64,000 bases of DNA, taken from the NCBI GenBank assembly GCA_047601665.1, contig JASGIT010000001.1:3100001-3164000 (forward strand). Direction: 5' to 3'. Both the position numbers and the translations under genes were made by a program. The notes beneath the pieces are model-generated. The model was not told the origin of the DNA. It searched no databases and saw only the letters and a list, made by a program, of their open reading frames with translations. Shown piece after piece: positions 38,034 through 45,887 of this stretch. Every line of letters starts with the position of its first letter. The first letter of the stretch is position 1. Origin of the DNA: JASGIT01 sp047601665 (GTDB lineage Bacteria; Pseudomonadota; Gammaproteobacteria; Burkholderiales; Burkholderiaceae_C).

Positions 38034-39310
38034 CACATCACTCCATCGAACAGCATCACGTCAACCTCGTCGCCCGGCCCGGCGGGCCCTCCGTCATGGG
38101 GCAACACGATTAGGCAGTTGGCCCGCGCCATCGCGCCCAGCAGGGCGGAGCCCTGGGGGCCGGTGGTCTGCACCTGCAAGCGGCCACCGGGCGCGGTGGA
38201 GGCGATGCCGCGCGGGTACTCGGTGCGGCCGGGGCGCTTGGTGGCGAAGGCGTCGAGCATCCGGGCGCGCAGCAGCAACGGAGGCGGCACGCGCGCGCCC
38301 ATCATCCGCAGCAGGGCGGGGCGCACCAGCAGGGTGAAGGCGACCATCGCGGCGACCGGGTTGCCGGGCAGGCCGAACAGCAGGCAGCCGCTGCCGTGCA
38401 TACGCCCCACGGCAAAAGGCCTGCCGGGGCGGATGGCGAGCTGCCAGAAGGCCATGTCGGCCACCTGCGCCAGCACGCGGCGGGTGTGGTCGGCGTCGCC
38501 CGCGCCCATGCCGCCGCTGGTGAGGATGGCGTCCGCGCCCGCGTCCGCCGCTTGCCGCAGGGCGGCGGCGAGCGCTTCGGGGCGGTCTGGCACCGCGCCC
38601 AGGGGCAGCACCTCCACGCCCAGCCGCGCGAGCAGGCCGTGCAGCGCGTAGCGGTTGCTGTCGTACACCGCGCCCGCGCGCAGCGGCTCGCCCAGGGGCA
38701 TGATTTCGTCGCCGGTGGAAAGCAGGGCCACGCGCAGGCGGCGCGTCACGCTGAGGGTTTCAAGGCCTAAACTGGCCGCCAGGCCAAGCGCAGCGGGCGC
38801 TAGCAGCTCACCTTTTGAGAGCGCCGTCTGGCCCCGGGCCAGGTCTTCGCCTGCCCGGCGGCGGTGGTCGCCGGGGCGCACGGCGTGGGGCGGAATGGTG
38901 ATGCAGCCGCCCTGTACCGCCACCTGCTCCTGCGGCACCACGGTGTTTAGGCCCGGGGGCATGACGGCGCCGGTCATGGCGCGTACGCATTCGCCGGGGG
39001 CCGTGCGGTCCGCCCAGGGTTTGCCCGCCAAGGCCGTGCCTGTCACGCGCAGCATGAGCGGCTGGCCTGGCCGCAGCGCGGCGCCGTCAAAGGCGTAGCC
39101 GTCCATCGCGGCGTTGTCGTGCGGGGGCACGGGGTGGGGCGCGGCCACGTCCCGGGCCAGCACGCGGCCCAGGGCCTGGGGCAGGGGCAGGCTTTCCGTG
39201 GCGGCCACGGGCCGGGCCAGTTGCGCGATGAAGGCGCTGGCGTGTTCGGGGCGCAGGTTGCCGGGGTCGAAGCCCGGCAGCGCGGCGGCGATGTCGGCAA
39301 GGGTCTTCAT
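38033..39310 (-). CDS. moeA: Molybdopterin molybdenumtransferase MoeA
   Basis: A 425-residue enzyme that inserts molybdate into adenylylated molybdopterin. It has the MoeA order: PHPVPPHDNAAMDGYAF, an AMTGAVMPPGLNTVVPQE segment, RRAGEDLARGQ...LGLAASLG, RRLRVALLSTGDEI, ILTSGGMGAGDADHT and LFGLPGNPVAAMVAF, then a C-terminal domain ending EVDVMLFDGVM. A stretch inside the gene (38764-38820) resembles the interspersed repeat, but the protein there has the normal MoeA length. Coupled by ATGA to the GNAT gene before it and by TGATG to the thioredoxin-like gene after it. Confidence 0.95.
   Translation of the reverse strand: MKTLADIAAALPGFDPGNLRPEHASAFIAQLARPVAATESLPLPQALGRVLARDVAAPHPVPPHDNAAMDGYAFDGAALRPGQPLMLRVTGTALAGKPWADRTAPGECVRAMTGAVMPPGLNTVVPQEQVAVQGGCITIPPHAVRPGDHRRRAGEDLARGQTALSKGELLAPAALGLAASLGLETLSVTRRLRVALLSTGDEIMPLGEPLRAGAVYDSNRYALHGLLARLGVEVLPLGAVPDRPEALAAALRQAADAGADAILTSGGMGAGDADHTRRVLAQVADMAFWQLAIRPGRPFAVGRMHGSGCLLFGLPGNPVAAMVAFTLLVRPALLRMMGARVPPPLLLRARMLDAFATKRPGRTEYPRGIASTAPGGRLQVQTTGPQGSALLGAMARANCLIVLPHDGGPAGPGDEVDVMLFDGVM
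38764..38820 (-). repeat. Repeat-like segment inside moeA (copy 16, doubtful)
   Basis: The minus strand reads CTCAAAAGGTGAGCTGCTAG, CGCCCGCTGCGCTTGG, CCTGGCGGCCAGTTTAGG, close to the family order. The encoded stretch (SKGELLAPAALGLAASLGLETL) lines up with E. coli MoeA without a gap, so either a repeat replaced coding sequence without changing length or the match is chance. Confidence 0.35.
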
Positions 39311-39834
39311 GGCGTGGCGGGGTGCAGCAGCCGGTGCATGTGCAGTTTGTCGTAGGCCGTGCCGTTGACCAGGATGGCGCGCGGCTGCAGGCCCCAGGCG
39401 CGAAAGCCCGCGCGCTCGTACAGGCGCACGGCGTGGGTGTTGCTGGCGGTGACCATGAGGGTGAGTTGCTCCAGCCCGGGCACGCGCCCGGCGATGGTCA
39501 GGCAGTGCATGAGCAGCGCGTTGCCCATGCCTCGGCGCTGGGCCTGGGCCGCCACCATCATGGCGACGATGCTGGCGCTGTGGCGCTGTTTGGCCAGGGG
39601 CGAGCGCTCGCAGCCCACGCTGCCGACCAAGCGGCCCTGCGCGTCGAACGCGCCCAGGAAGAAGGTGCCCGACAGCGGTTTGCCGAAGCGCTGCGCATAT
39701 TCGGCGGCGGGGCGCTGGCGCGCGGTGGCGTAGTCGGAGACGAAGGCCTCGGGCGCATCGCGCAGGGCCTGTTCGCGCAGCACCTTGTAGGCGGCGGCAT
39801 CGGCGGCGGTGAGGAGGCGGATGGCGGCGGTCAT
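39307..39834 (-). CDS. GNAT-family N-acetyltransferase
   Basis: A 175-residue acetyltransferase. The acetyl-CoA-binding motif A is seen as SIVAMMVAAQAQRRGMGNALLMHCL (about 88-112, with the Q/RxxGxG/A element RRGMGNA), followed by TLMVTASNTHAVRLYERAGFRAWGLQPRAI. It presumably acetylates a small molecule or protein amine; the substrate is unknown. It lies between mobA and moeA, coupled by ATGA overlaps to both, which is unusual for a GNAT and suggests it is at least co-expressed with molybdenum-cofactor synthesis. Confidence 0.9.
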   Translation of the reverse strand: MTAAIRLLTAADAAAYKVLREQALRDAPEAFVSDYATARQRPAAEYAQRFGKPLSGTFFLGAFDAQGRLVGSVGCERSPLAKQRHSASIVAMMVAAQAQRRGMGNALLMHCLTIAGRVPGLEQLTLMVTASNTHAVRLYERAGFRAWGLQPRAILVNGTAYDKLHMHRLLHPATP

Positions 39835-40409
39835 GCTTCCAGCGCTTGAAGTTCGGCCAGGGTGTTGGCGTTGCTGAAAGCGCGGGTGTCGCCGAAAGGG
39901 ACGGGCACGCTGCGGTGCCGGGCGGTCCAGGCGGCGATCTTGCGGCCGCCTTCGGCGGTGAAGCGGGCGAGGTCTTCGCGCAGGCTGGCGCGCAGCAGGC
40001 AGAACACCGGCTGGGGGCCTTCGGCGGTGGTGGCGAAGGCGATGTCCGCGTGGCCCACGGCCTGGGCCAGGCGCGCTGCCAGGTCGATGGGAAGCAGGGG
40101 GCTGTCGCACGGCGCGGTCAGCAGCCAGGGCGTGCGGCATTGCACCAGGCCCGCGAGGAAGCCCGCGAGCGGGCCTGCGTAGGCCATGTCGGCGGCATCG
40201 GCACATACCGGCACGCCCAGCGCCGCATAGGCGGCATGGTTGCGGTTGGCGCTCAGCAGCAGCGCGCCGACCTGCGGTTGCAGCCGCCGCAGCGCGTGCA
40301 AGGCCAGCAGCTCGCCGCGAAAGCGTTGCAGGCCCTTGTCCACGCCGCCCATGCGCTGGCCGCGTCCGCCTGCGAGGACGAGGCCGGTGATGTCCGCAGG
40401 CGCGATCAT
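39831..40409 (-). CDS. mobA: Molybdenum cofactor guanylyltransferase
   Basis: A 192-residue enzyme that attaches GMP to molybdopterin, forming the guanine dinucleotide cofactor of DMSO-reductase-family enzymes. The nucleotide-binding loop GLVLAGGRGQRMGGVDKGLQ (about 9-28) and LLTAPCDSPLLPIDLAARL (about 95-113) are the family signatures. It implies that the host has bis-MGD enzymes such as nitrate reductase or formate dehydrogenase. It lies directly after moaA with no gap and overlaps the GNAT start. Confidence 0.93.
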   Translation of the reverse strand: MIAPADITGLVLAGGRGQRMGGVDKGLQRFRGELLALHALRRLQPQVGALLLSANRNHAAYAALGVPVCADAADMAYAGPLAGFLAGLVQCRTPWLLTAPCDSPLLPIDLAARLAQAVGHADIAFATTAEGPQPVFCLLRASLREDLARFTAEGGRKIAAWTARHRSVPVPFGDTRAFSNANTLAELQALEA

Positions 40410-41546
40410 CTAGCCCCCGATGTAGCTCATTTCCACGCGCCGCGCGCCCTCGGCGGGCGCGGGGGGCAGGCTGGCGCGCAGTTCGGAATAGCGGTCGGCG
40501 CGGCCCTGCCAGATGCCGGCGATGGCGGCGGCGATCTGTTCGTCGCTGGCGTCGCCGCGCAGCAGCGCGCGCAGGTCCCAGCCCTGGGTGGCGAACAGGC
40601 ACAGGTACAGCCGCCCTTCCATCGATAGCCGCGCGCGGGTGCAGTCGCGGCAGAAGGCCTGGGTCACGCTGCTGATGACGCCCACTTCGCCCAGGGCCGG
40701 GTCGTGGCGGCCATCCGTGCCCGCGTAGCCCCAGCGCCGGGCGGTTTCGCCCGCCGACTCGGGGGCCAGGGGAACGAGGGGCAGGTGTTCCTGCAGCCGC
40801 GCGATCACGTCGGCGGAGGGCAGCACCTCGTCCATGCGCCAGCCGTTGGTCGCGCCCACGTCCATGTATTCGATGAAGCGCAGCGTGATGCCCGTGCCGC
40901 GGAAATGGCGCGCCATGGGCACGATCTCGTGGTCGTTCGTGCCGCGTTTGACCACCATGTTGACCTTGATGCGCGACAGGCCCGCCGCCTGTGCGGCCTC
41001 GATCCCCGCGAGCACGTCGGCCACGGGGTAGTCCACGTCGTTCATGCGGCGGAAGACGGAGTCATCCAGGCTGTCCAGGCTGATGGTGACGCGCTGCAGG
41101 CCCGCATCGCGCAGCAGCCGCGCCTTGCGCGCGAGCAGGGAGCCGTTGGTGGTCAGCGTGAGGTCGGGCGCGGCGCCGTCCACCGTGCGCAGCGCGGCCA
41201 GCTGGGCCACGAGGTTTTCGAGGCCCCGGCGCAGCAGCGGCTCGCCGCCCGTGAGGCGGATCTTGCGCACGCCATGCGCCAGAAAGAGCCGCGCCAGCCG
41301 CGTGATTTCCTCGAACCGGAGCAGGTCGCTATGCGCCAGGTAGCGGTAGTCCTGGTTGAACACCTCCTTGGGCATACAGTAGCTGCAGCGGAAGTTGCAG
41401 CGGTCCGTCACGCTGATGCGCAGGTCTCGCAGGGGGCGGGCGAAGGTGTCGGCCAGGCGCCCAACGGCGGGCGCCGCGCCCGCCGACATAGCGGGCAGCA
41501 ATGCGGGAGCGCGTTGGTCTACGAGGGGGATGACACGTTCTGCCAT
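40410..41546 (-). CDS. moaA: GTP 3',8-cyclase MoaA
   Basis: A 378-residue radical-SAM enzyme for the first step of molybdopterin synthesis. The N-terminal SAM cluster cysteines are Cys50, 54 and 57 in DRCNFRCSYCMP, and the GGEPLL motif follows. A second C-terminal cluster is indicated by FCRDCTRARLSMEGRLYLCLF. The protein ends in the diglycine IGG that MoaA needs to complete catalysis. The N-terminus is about 35 residues longer than the E. coli protein (329 aa). Preceded by a DUF2889 gene by 10 bp and followed immediately by mobA. Confidence 0.96.
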   Translation of the reverse strand: MAERVIPLVDQRAPALLPAMSAGAAPAVGRLADTFARPLRDLRISVTDRCNFRCSYCMPKEVFNQDYRYLAHSDLLRFEEITRLARLFLAHGVRKIRLTGGEPLLRRGLENLVAQLAALRTVDGAAPDLTLTTNGSLLARKARLLRDAGLQRVTISLDSLDDSVFRRMNDVDYPVADVLAGIEAAQAAGLSRIKVNMVVKRGTNDHEIVPMARHFRGTGITLRFIEYMDVGATNGWRMDEVLPSADVIARLQEHLPLVPLAPESAGETARRWGYAGTDGRHDPALGEVGVISSVTQAFCRDCTRARLSMEGRLYLCLFATQGWDLRALLRGDASDEQIAAAIAGIWQGRADRYSELRASLPPAPAEGARRVEMSYIGG

Positions 41547-41556
41547 TCCCCGATTT

Positions 41557-42150
41557 TCAGGCAGTTTGCGCGGGCTTGGCGGGCCGCTCGGGCCGCACGT
41601 AGCCGATGAACTCCGGGTAGAACTCCTTCACGCCCGGCCCGTTGAAGTCCCACCCCAGGCACTGGCCCAGATGGCGCAGCGGCTCTGCGGGCGCGCCGCT
41701 GGCGGTGACGGAGGGTTTGAACGCCCCCTGCACGCTCTGGAACGTGGCGGTGGCCAGGTTGAACAGCAGCTCGCGCAGGTGGGTGCAGCTGGCCACGCCG
41801 CCCAGGTGCGTGTCGATGGCCTTGCGCCAGCCGCGCGCCATGCAGGTGCCCACCATCTTCTGCAGCGCGCGCTCGGCCTCGGGGCAGTGTTTGAGGGGGT
41901 GGGCGTCCATCACGGCCTCGATGGACTGCACCACCAGCTGCTTGTCCACCGTCACGCGCAGGTGCATGTGGTGGATGGGCTGGCCCGCGAGGCGTATGTG
42001 GTCGGGGCGTCTGGGCGGGGTGAGGTCGTAGGTCTTGCTGTCGTGCAGCTCACCCTCGATGTCCCAGAGCCCGTCTTCGCGCTCGAAGCCCTGGTAGGTC
42101 ACACGGCGGATGTGTTTGAGGGTGCGGGGTGCGGGGGTGGACAACGGCAT
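41557..42150 (-). CDS. DUF2889 protein
   Basis: A 197-residue cytoplasmic protein. The pattern KHIRRVTYQGFEREDGLWDIEGELHDSKTY and HHMHLRVTVDKQLVVQSIEAVMDAHP, then CTHLRELLFNLATATFQSVQG, matches DUF2889, a family of unknown function that often has several conserved His, Asp and Cys. The ATG at 42150 is taken; longer upstream frames lack family similarity. It is the first gene of the moaA-mobA-GNAT-moeA-thioredoxin unit, 10 bp before moaA, so it may belong to cofactor metabolism. That link is by position only. Confidence 0.85.
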   Translation of the reverse strand: MPLSTPAPRTLKHIRRVTYQGFEREDGLWDIEGELHDSKTYDLTPPRRPDHIRLAGQPIHHMHLRVTVDKQLVVQSIEAVMDAHPLKHCPEAERALQKMVGTCMARGWRKAIDTHLGGVASCTHLRELLFNLATATFQSVQGAFKPSVTASGAPAEPLRHLGQCLGWDFNGPGVKEFYPEFIGYVRPERPAKPAQTA

Positions 42151-42468
42151 GGTCGTAGGGTGTTCTTGGGGGAAACCCGTAATTTTAGGGATTTGGCCCC
42201 TGTGGCGCTGTCGCAGGCGTATTCCAGGAAAAAGCGAGGTCTCATCCACCCTGGGCAAGCCCCGCAAGGCTCGCCGGGTAAAATGCTGATTTGGCCAACA
42301 CCACAAGGGCGAGAAAGGCAGCATTGGTTATGACACCGCGAACTACCCCGGAGACCGTTTCCACCGGCCGCTAGTGGCCGAAGGTTCGCGCCTGCCCCTT
42401 TCCTCCCCATGAACAAAGCGCGGCCTTCACCGCGCTTTTTGTTTGCCCTTCGCTCAAAGATTCACGAC
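42151..42468 (+). promoter_or_regulatory. thrS promoter and structured leader with terminator-like hairpin
   Basis: The region between the divergent DUF2889 gene and thrS. A TAAAAT at 42279-42284 is a possible -10, giving a leader of about 180 nt. In it CGCGAAC (about 42338) can pair with GTTCGCG (about 42384), enclosing GGCCGCTAGTGGCC. Then AAAGCGCGG / CCGCGCTTTTT at 42415-42440 makes a terminator-like hairpin with a T5 run, before the thrS ATG. This is the layout of an attenuator or autoregulatory operator. Confidence 0.55.
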
Positions 42469-44400
42469 ATGCTCCACATCACGCTCCCCGACGGTTCCCA
42501 ACGCGAATTCCCCGGCCCGGTCACCGTGGCCGAGGTGGCGGCCTCCATTGGCGCCGGCCTCGCCAAGGCCGCGCTGGCCGGCAAGATCGGCACAGGCGAC
42601 GAGGCCAGGGTCGTCGACACCAGCTACCAGATCACGCAGGACAGCCCGCTGGCCATCGTCACCGCCAAGGACGCCGACGGCCTGGAGGTCATCCGCCACT
42701 CCACGGCCCACCTGCTGGCCTATGCGGTGAAGGAATTGTTCCCCGACGCGCAAGTCACCATCGGCCCGGTGATCGAGAACGGCTTCTACTACGACTTTGC
42801 CTACAAGCGCCCCTTCACGCCCGAAGACCTGGCCGCCATCGAGAAAAAAATGGCCGCGCTGGCCGCCAAGGACGAGCCCGTGGTGCGCCGCGTGCTGCCG
42901 CGCGACGAGGCGGTGGCGTACTTCAAGGGCCTGGGTGAGAACTACAAGGCCGAGATCATCGCCAGCATCCCGTCCAACGAGGACGTGAGCCTGTACCGCG
43001 AAGGCGCTTTCGAAGACCTGTGCCGTGGCCCGCACGTGCCGAGCACGGGCAAGCTCAAGCACTTCAAGCTGATGAAGGTGGCGGGCGCCTACTGGCGCGG
43101 CGACCACCGCAACGAGATGCTGCAGCGCATCTACGGCACCGCCTGGGCCAGCAAGGACGAACTGCAGCAGTACTTGACCATGCTGGAGGAGGCCGAGAAG
43201 CGCGACCACCGCAAGCTGGGCCGCGAACTCGACCTGTTCCACATCGACGAGCATTCGCCCGGCACCGTGTTCTGGCACCCCAAGGGCTGGACGCTGTGGC
43301 AGCAGGTGGAGCAGTACATGCGCGGCGTGTACCGCGACAACGGCTACCAGGAGGTCAAGGGCCCGCAGATCCTCGACAAGTCGCTGTGGGAAAAGACCGG
43401 CCACTGGGACAAGTACCGCGAGAACATGTTCACCACGGAATCGGAAAAGCGCGAATACGCGCTCAAGCCGATGAACTGCCCGGGCCACATCCTGATCTTC
43501 AAGCAGGGCATCAAGAGCTACCGCGACCTGCCGCTGCGCTTCGGCGAATTCGGCAACTGCCACCGCAACGAGCCCACGGGCGGCCTGCACGGCATCATGC
43601 GCGTGCGCGCATTCACGCAGGACGACGGCCACATCTTCTGCACCGAGGACATGATCCAGGGCGAAGTGGCGGCCTTCACGACGCTGCTGCAAGCGGTCTA
43701 TAAAGATTTCGGCTTCACCAACATCATTTACAAGCTCTCCACACGCCCCGAAAAGCGCATCGGCAGCGAGGAAAGCTGGGACAAGGCCGAGGCCGCGCTC
43801 GCCGATGGCCTGCGCGCCTCGGGCTGCGAATTCACCTACCTGCCGGGCGAGGGCGCGTTCTACGGCCCCAAGATCGAATACACGCTGAAGGACGCGCTGG
43901 GCCGCGAATGGCAGTGCGGCACCATCCAGGTCGATCCGAACCTGCCCGAGCGGCTGGACGCCGAATTCGTGGGCGAGGACGGCGCGCGCCACCGCCCCAT
44001 CATGCTGCACCGCGCCATCGTGGGCAGCCTGGAGCGCTTCATCGGCATCCTGATCGAGCAGCACGCGGGCGCGCTGCCCGTCTGGCTCGCGCCCACGCAG
44101 GTCGCGGTGCTCAATATCACCGACGCGCAGGCCGACTACTGTCGCGAAATTGCCGCAAAACTGCAAAAAGCGCTGCCGAATCAAGCCCTTAGGGTAGTGA
44201 CCGACCTGCGTAACGAGAAGATAACGTATAAAATCCGCGAGCAAGCATTGCAAAAGCTGCCTTACATCCTGGTCGCGGGCGACAAGGAAAAGGCGGCTGG
44301 CGCAGTCGCAGTGCGCGCCCGGGGCAACAAAGACCTGGGCGTGATGTCCATCGACGCCTTTGTCGAACTGATCGCACGGGACATCGCCTCCAAAGCCTGA
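42469..44400 (+). CDS. thrS: Threonyl-tRNA synthetase
   Basis: A 643-residue class-II synthetase. The N-terminal TGS domain (LHITLPDGSQREFPGPVTVAEVAASIG) and editing domain (VIRHSTAHLLAYAVKELFPDA) are followed by the catalytic core with zinc ligands in MNCPGHILIFK and by HRNEPTGGLHGIMRVRAFTQDDGHIFC, then an anticodon-binding domain (about 540-640). Start chosen at the ATG at 42469 (MLHITLPDG), as in relatives; an in-frame ATG at 42409 would translate a terminator-like hairpin and is rejected. First gene of thrS-infC-rpmI-rplT-pheST. Confidence 0.97.
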   Translation: MLHITLPDGSQREFPGPVTVAEVAASIGAGLAKAALAGKIGTGDEARVVDTSYQITQDSPLAIVTAKDADGLEVIRHSTAHLLAYAVKELFPDAQVTIGPVIENGFYYDFAYKRPFTPEDLAAIEKKMAALAAKDEPVVRRVLPRDEAVAYFKGLGENYKAEIIASIPSNEDVSLYREGAFEDLCRGPHVPSTGKLKHFKLMKVAGAYWRGDHRNEMLQRIYGTAWASKDELQQYLTMLEEAEKRDHRKLGRELDLFHIDEHSPGTVFWHPKGWTLWQQVEQYMRGVYRDNGYQEVKGPQILDKSLWEKTGHWDKYRENMFTTESEKREYALKPMNCPGHILIFKQGIKSYRDLPLRFGEFGNCHRNEPTGGLHGIMRVRAFTQDDGHIFCTEDMIQGEVAAFTTLLQAVYKDFGFTNIIYKLSTRPEKRIGSEESWDKAEAALADGLRASGCEFTYLPGEGAFYGPKIEYTLKDALGREWQCGTIQVDPNLPERLDAEFVGEDGARHRPIMLHRAIVGSLERFIGILIEQHAGALPVWLAPTQVAVLNITDAQADYCREIAAKLQKALPNQALRVVTDLRNEKITYKIREQALQKLPYILVAGDKEKAAGAVAVRARGNKDLGVMSIDAFVELIARDIASKA

Positions 44401-44407
44401 TTTCTAG

Positions 44408-44465
44408 TCAAAACACGCTTGGACGCGCTCTGGTCGTGCGCGAGCAGCTACGCTTTTTGTAGCAT
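44408..44465 (-). repeat. Interspersed repeat, copy 10
   Basis: In minus orientation: ACAAAAAGCGTAGCTGCTCG, CGCACGACCAGAGCGCG, TCCAAGCGTGTTTTGACT. It is a degenerate copy between thrS and infC, ending a few bases before the infC Shine-Dalgarno AAGGTGAG. Confidence 0.7.
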
Positions 44466-44485
44466 TTTAATTGAAGGTGAGAACC

Positions 44486-45082
44486 ATCGCTACCGAATTT
44501 CGTGACCGTCGCCAGCGCGAAGAGCGCAAGCACCGGCTGAACCGGGAAATCATGGCGCCCGAAGTGCGCCTGTCCGGCCCCGAGAACGAGCCCCTGGGCA
44601 TCGTGAGCCTGCAAGAAGCCCTGCGCATGGCGGGTGAACTGGACGTGGACTTGGTGGAAATCGCCGCCACGGCCAACCCGCCCGTCTGCCGCCTGATGGA
44701 CTACGGCAAGTTCAAGTACCAGGAGCAGAAGAAGGCAGCCGAGGCCAAGGCCAAGCAGACGGTCATCGAAATCAAGGAAGTCAAGTTCCGCCCCGGCACC
44801 GACGACGGCGACTACAACATCAAGCTGCGCAACATCCGCCGCTTCCTGGCGGAAGGCGACAAGTGCAAGATCACGCTGCGCTTCCGCGGCCGCGAGATCA
44901 CGCACCAGGAACTGGGCCTGGCCCTGCTCAACCGCATCCGCGACGACCTCGCGGACCTGATCGTGGTGGAGCAGTTCCCCAAGCTCGAAGGCCGGCAGAT
45001 GATCATGATGATCGCGCCGGGCAAGAAGAAGCCCGCCGGCAAGCCGGCGGCGGAAGGCGCGGCGGCCGCTCCGGCGGCCTGA
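44486..45082 (+). CDS. infC: Translation initiation factor IF-3, with rare AUC start codon
   Basis: A 198-residue factor that prevents premature subunit joining and proofreads the start codon. N-domain LNREIMAPEVRLSGPENEPLGIVSLQEALRMAGELDVDLVEIA, linker KFKYQEQKKAAEAKAKQ and C-domain EVKFRPGTDDGDYNIKLRNIRRFLAEGDKCKITLRFRGREITHQELG are complete. A lysine/Ala/Pro tail of about 20 residues extends the C-terminus. Start: AAGGTGAG lies four bases before ATC at 44486, and no ATG or GTG is well placed. IF-3 discriminates against AUU/AUC starts, so this is the classic autoregulatory arrangement. A TTG at 44471 is in frame but is itself at the Shine-Dalgarno. Confidence 0.95.
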   Translation: MATEFRDRRQREERKHRLNREIMAPEVRLSGPENEPLGIVSLQEALRMAGELDVDLVEIAATANPPVCRLMDYGKFKYQEQKKAAEAKAKQTVIEIKEVKFRPGTDDGDYNIKLRNIRRFLAEGDKCKITLRFRGREITHQELGLALLNRIRDDLADLIVVEQFPKLEGRQMIMMIAPGKKKPAGKPAAEGAAAAPAA

Positions 45083-45203
45083 GCGCGAAGGAATCCGCTG
45101 GCGGCCCGCGAGGGGCGCCGGCAGATGCAGAAGTGAACCGGGGGCCGACAAGGTTGCGCATCCAGCGCAAACGCCTCGCGGGCACAAACAAAGGAGCATT
45201 CAC

Positions 45204-45407
45204 ATGCCCAAAATGAAGACCAAGAGCAGCGCGAAGAAGCGTTTTCGCGTTCGTCCCGGTGGCACCGTCAAGCGCGGCCAAGCCTTCAAGCGTCACATCC
45301 TGACCAAGAAGACCACCAAGAACAAGCGCCATCTGCGTGGTGCGGTGACTGTGCATGAGACCAACATGGGTCACATGGCGCAGATGCTGCCCGGTGCTGG
45401 CCTGTAA
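45204..45407 (+). CDS. rpmI: Ribosomal protein bL35
   Basis: A 67-residue basic protein: PKMKTKSSAKKRFRVRPGG at the N-terminus and AHILTKKTTK-type core (KRHILTKKTTKNKRHLRG). Small 50S-subunit protein, buried in rRNA. AAAGGAG lies before the ATG at 45204. The 121-bp gap from infC to here is GC-rich, with no clear terminator; in other bacteria L20 represses this region's translation. Confidence 0.97.
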   Translation: MPKMKTKSSAKKRFRVRPGGTVKRGQAFKRHILTKKTTKNKRHLRGAVTVHETNMGHMAQMLPGAGL

Positions 45408-45432
45408 TAACTGACGAACAAGGAGAAAACAC

Positions 45433-45792
45433 ATGCCTCGCGTCAAACGTGGTGTAACGGCACGCGCCCGTCACAAGAAGGTTCTGGCTCTGGCCAAGGG
45501 TTTCCGCGGCCGCCGCGGCAATGTCTTCCGCATCGCCAAGCAGGCGGTGATGAAGGCCGGGCAATACGCCTACCGTGACCGCCGTACCAAGAAGCGCGTG
45601 TTCCGCCAGCTGTGGATCGCCCGTATCAACGCCGCTGCCCGTGAACTGGGCTTGACCTACAGCCAGTTCGCCAACGGCCTGAAGAAGGCGTCCATCGAGA
45701 TCGACCGCAAGATGCTGGCCGACCTCGCGGTGCACGACAAGGCTGCCTTCGGCAGCATCGTGGAGCAAGTCAAGGCCAAGCTGGCTGCTTGA
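45433..45792 (+). CDS. rplT: Ribosomal protein bL20
   Basis: A 119-residue protein starting PRVKRGVTARARHKKVLALAKGFRGRRGN, followed by AYRDRRTKKRVFRQLWIARINAAARELGLTYSQFANGLKKASIEIDRKMLADLAV. It is an early 50S assembly protein and in known systems a translational repressor of rpmI-rplT. AAGGAG stands 10 bases before the ATG. Follows rpmI by 25 bp. Confidence 0.98.
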   Translation: MPRVKRGVTARARHKKVLALAKGFRGRRGNVFRIAKQAVMKAGQYAYRDRRTKKRVFRQLWIARINAAARELGLTYSQFANGLKKASIEIDRKMLADLAVHDKAAFGSIVEQVKAKLAA

Positions 45793-45805
45793 GGTCACGA
45801 TCGGC

Positions 45806-45862
45806 GGCTATCGTTCTGATAGCTGTCAGCGCACTACCAGCAAGGGCTAGGGCTTGAAAAGG
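45806..45862 (+). repeat. Interspersed repeat, copy 11, in the pheS leader
   Basis: The copy reads GCTATCGTTCTGATAGCTGT, CAGCGC, then GGGCTAGGGCTTGAAAAGG. Its right part overlaps the left arm of the strong pheS leader hairpin (45841-45874). Confidence 0.75.
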
Positions 45863-45880
45863 CACTAGCCCTTGTTTCAT
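45841..45880 (+). terminator. Strong hairpin with T-rich tail in the pheS leader (terminator or attenuator)
   Basis: CAAGGGCTAG (45841-45850) pairs perfectly with CTAGCCCTTG (45865-45874) over a 14-base loop, followed by TTTCATT. It stands 7 bp before the pheS start, after rplT. It can act as the end of the ribosomal-protein transcript or as a regulated attenuator of pheST. Confidence 0.65.
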
Positions 45881-45887
45881 TGTCGAG

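Noticed and set aside
42409..42468. Upstream in-frame ATG adding 20 residues to ThrS
   Set aside because: The extra residues would be encoded by a terminator-like hairpin and are not part of the conserved TGS domain.
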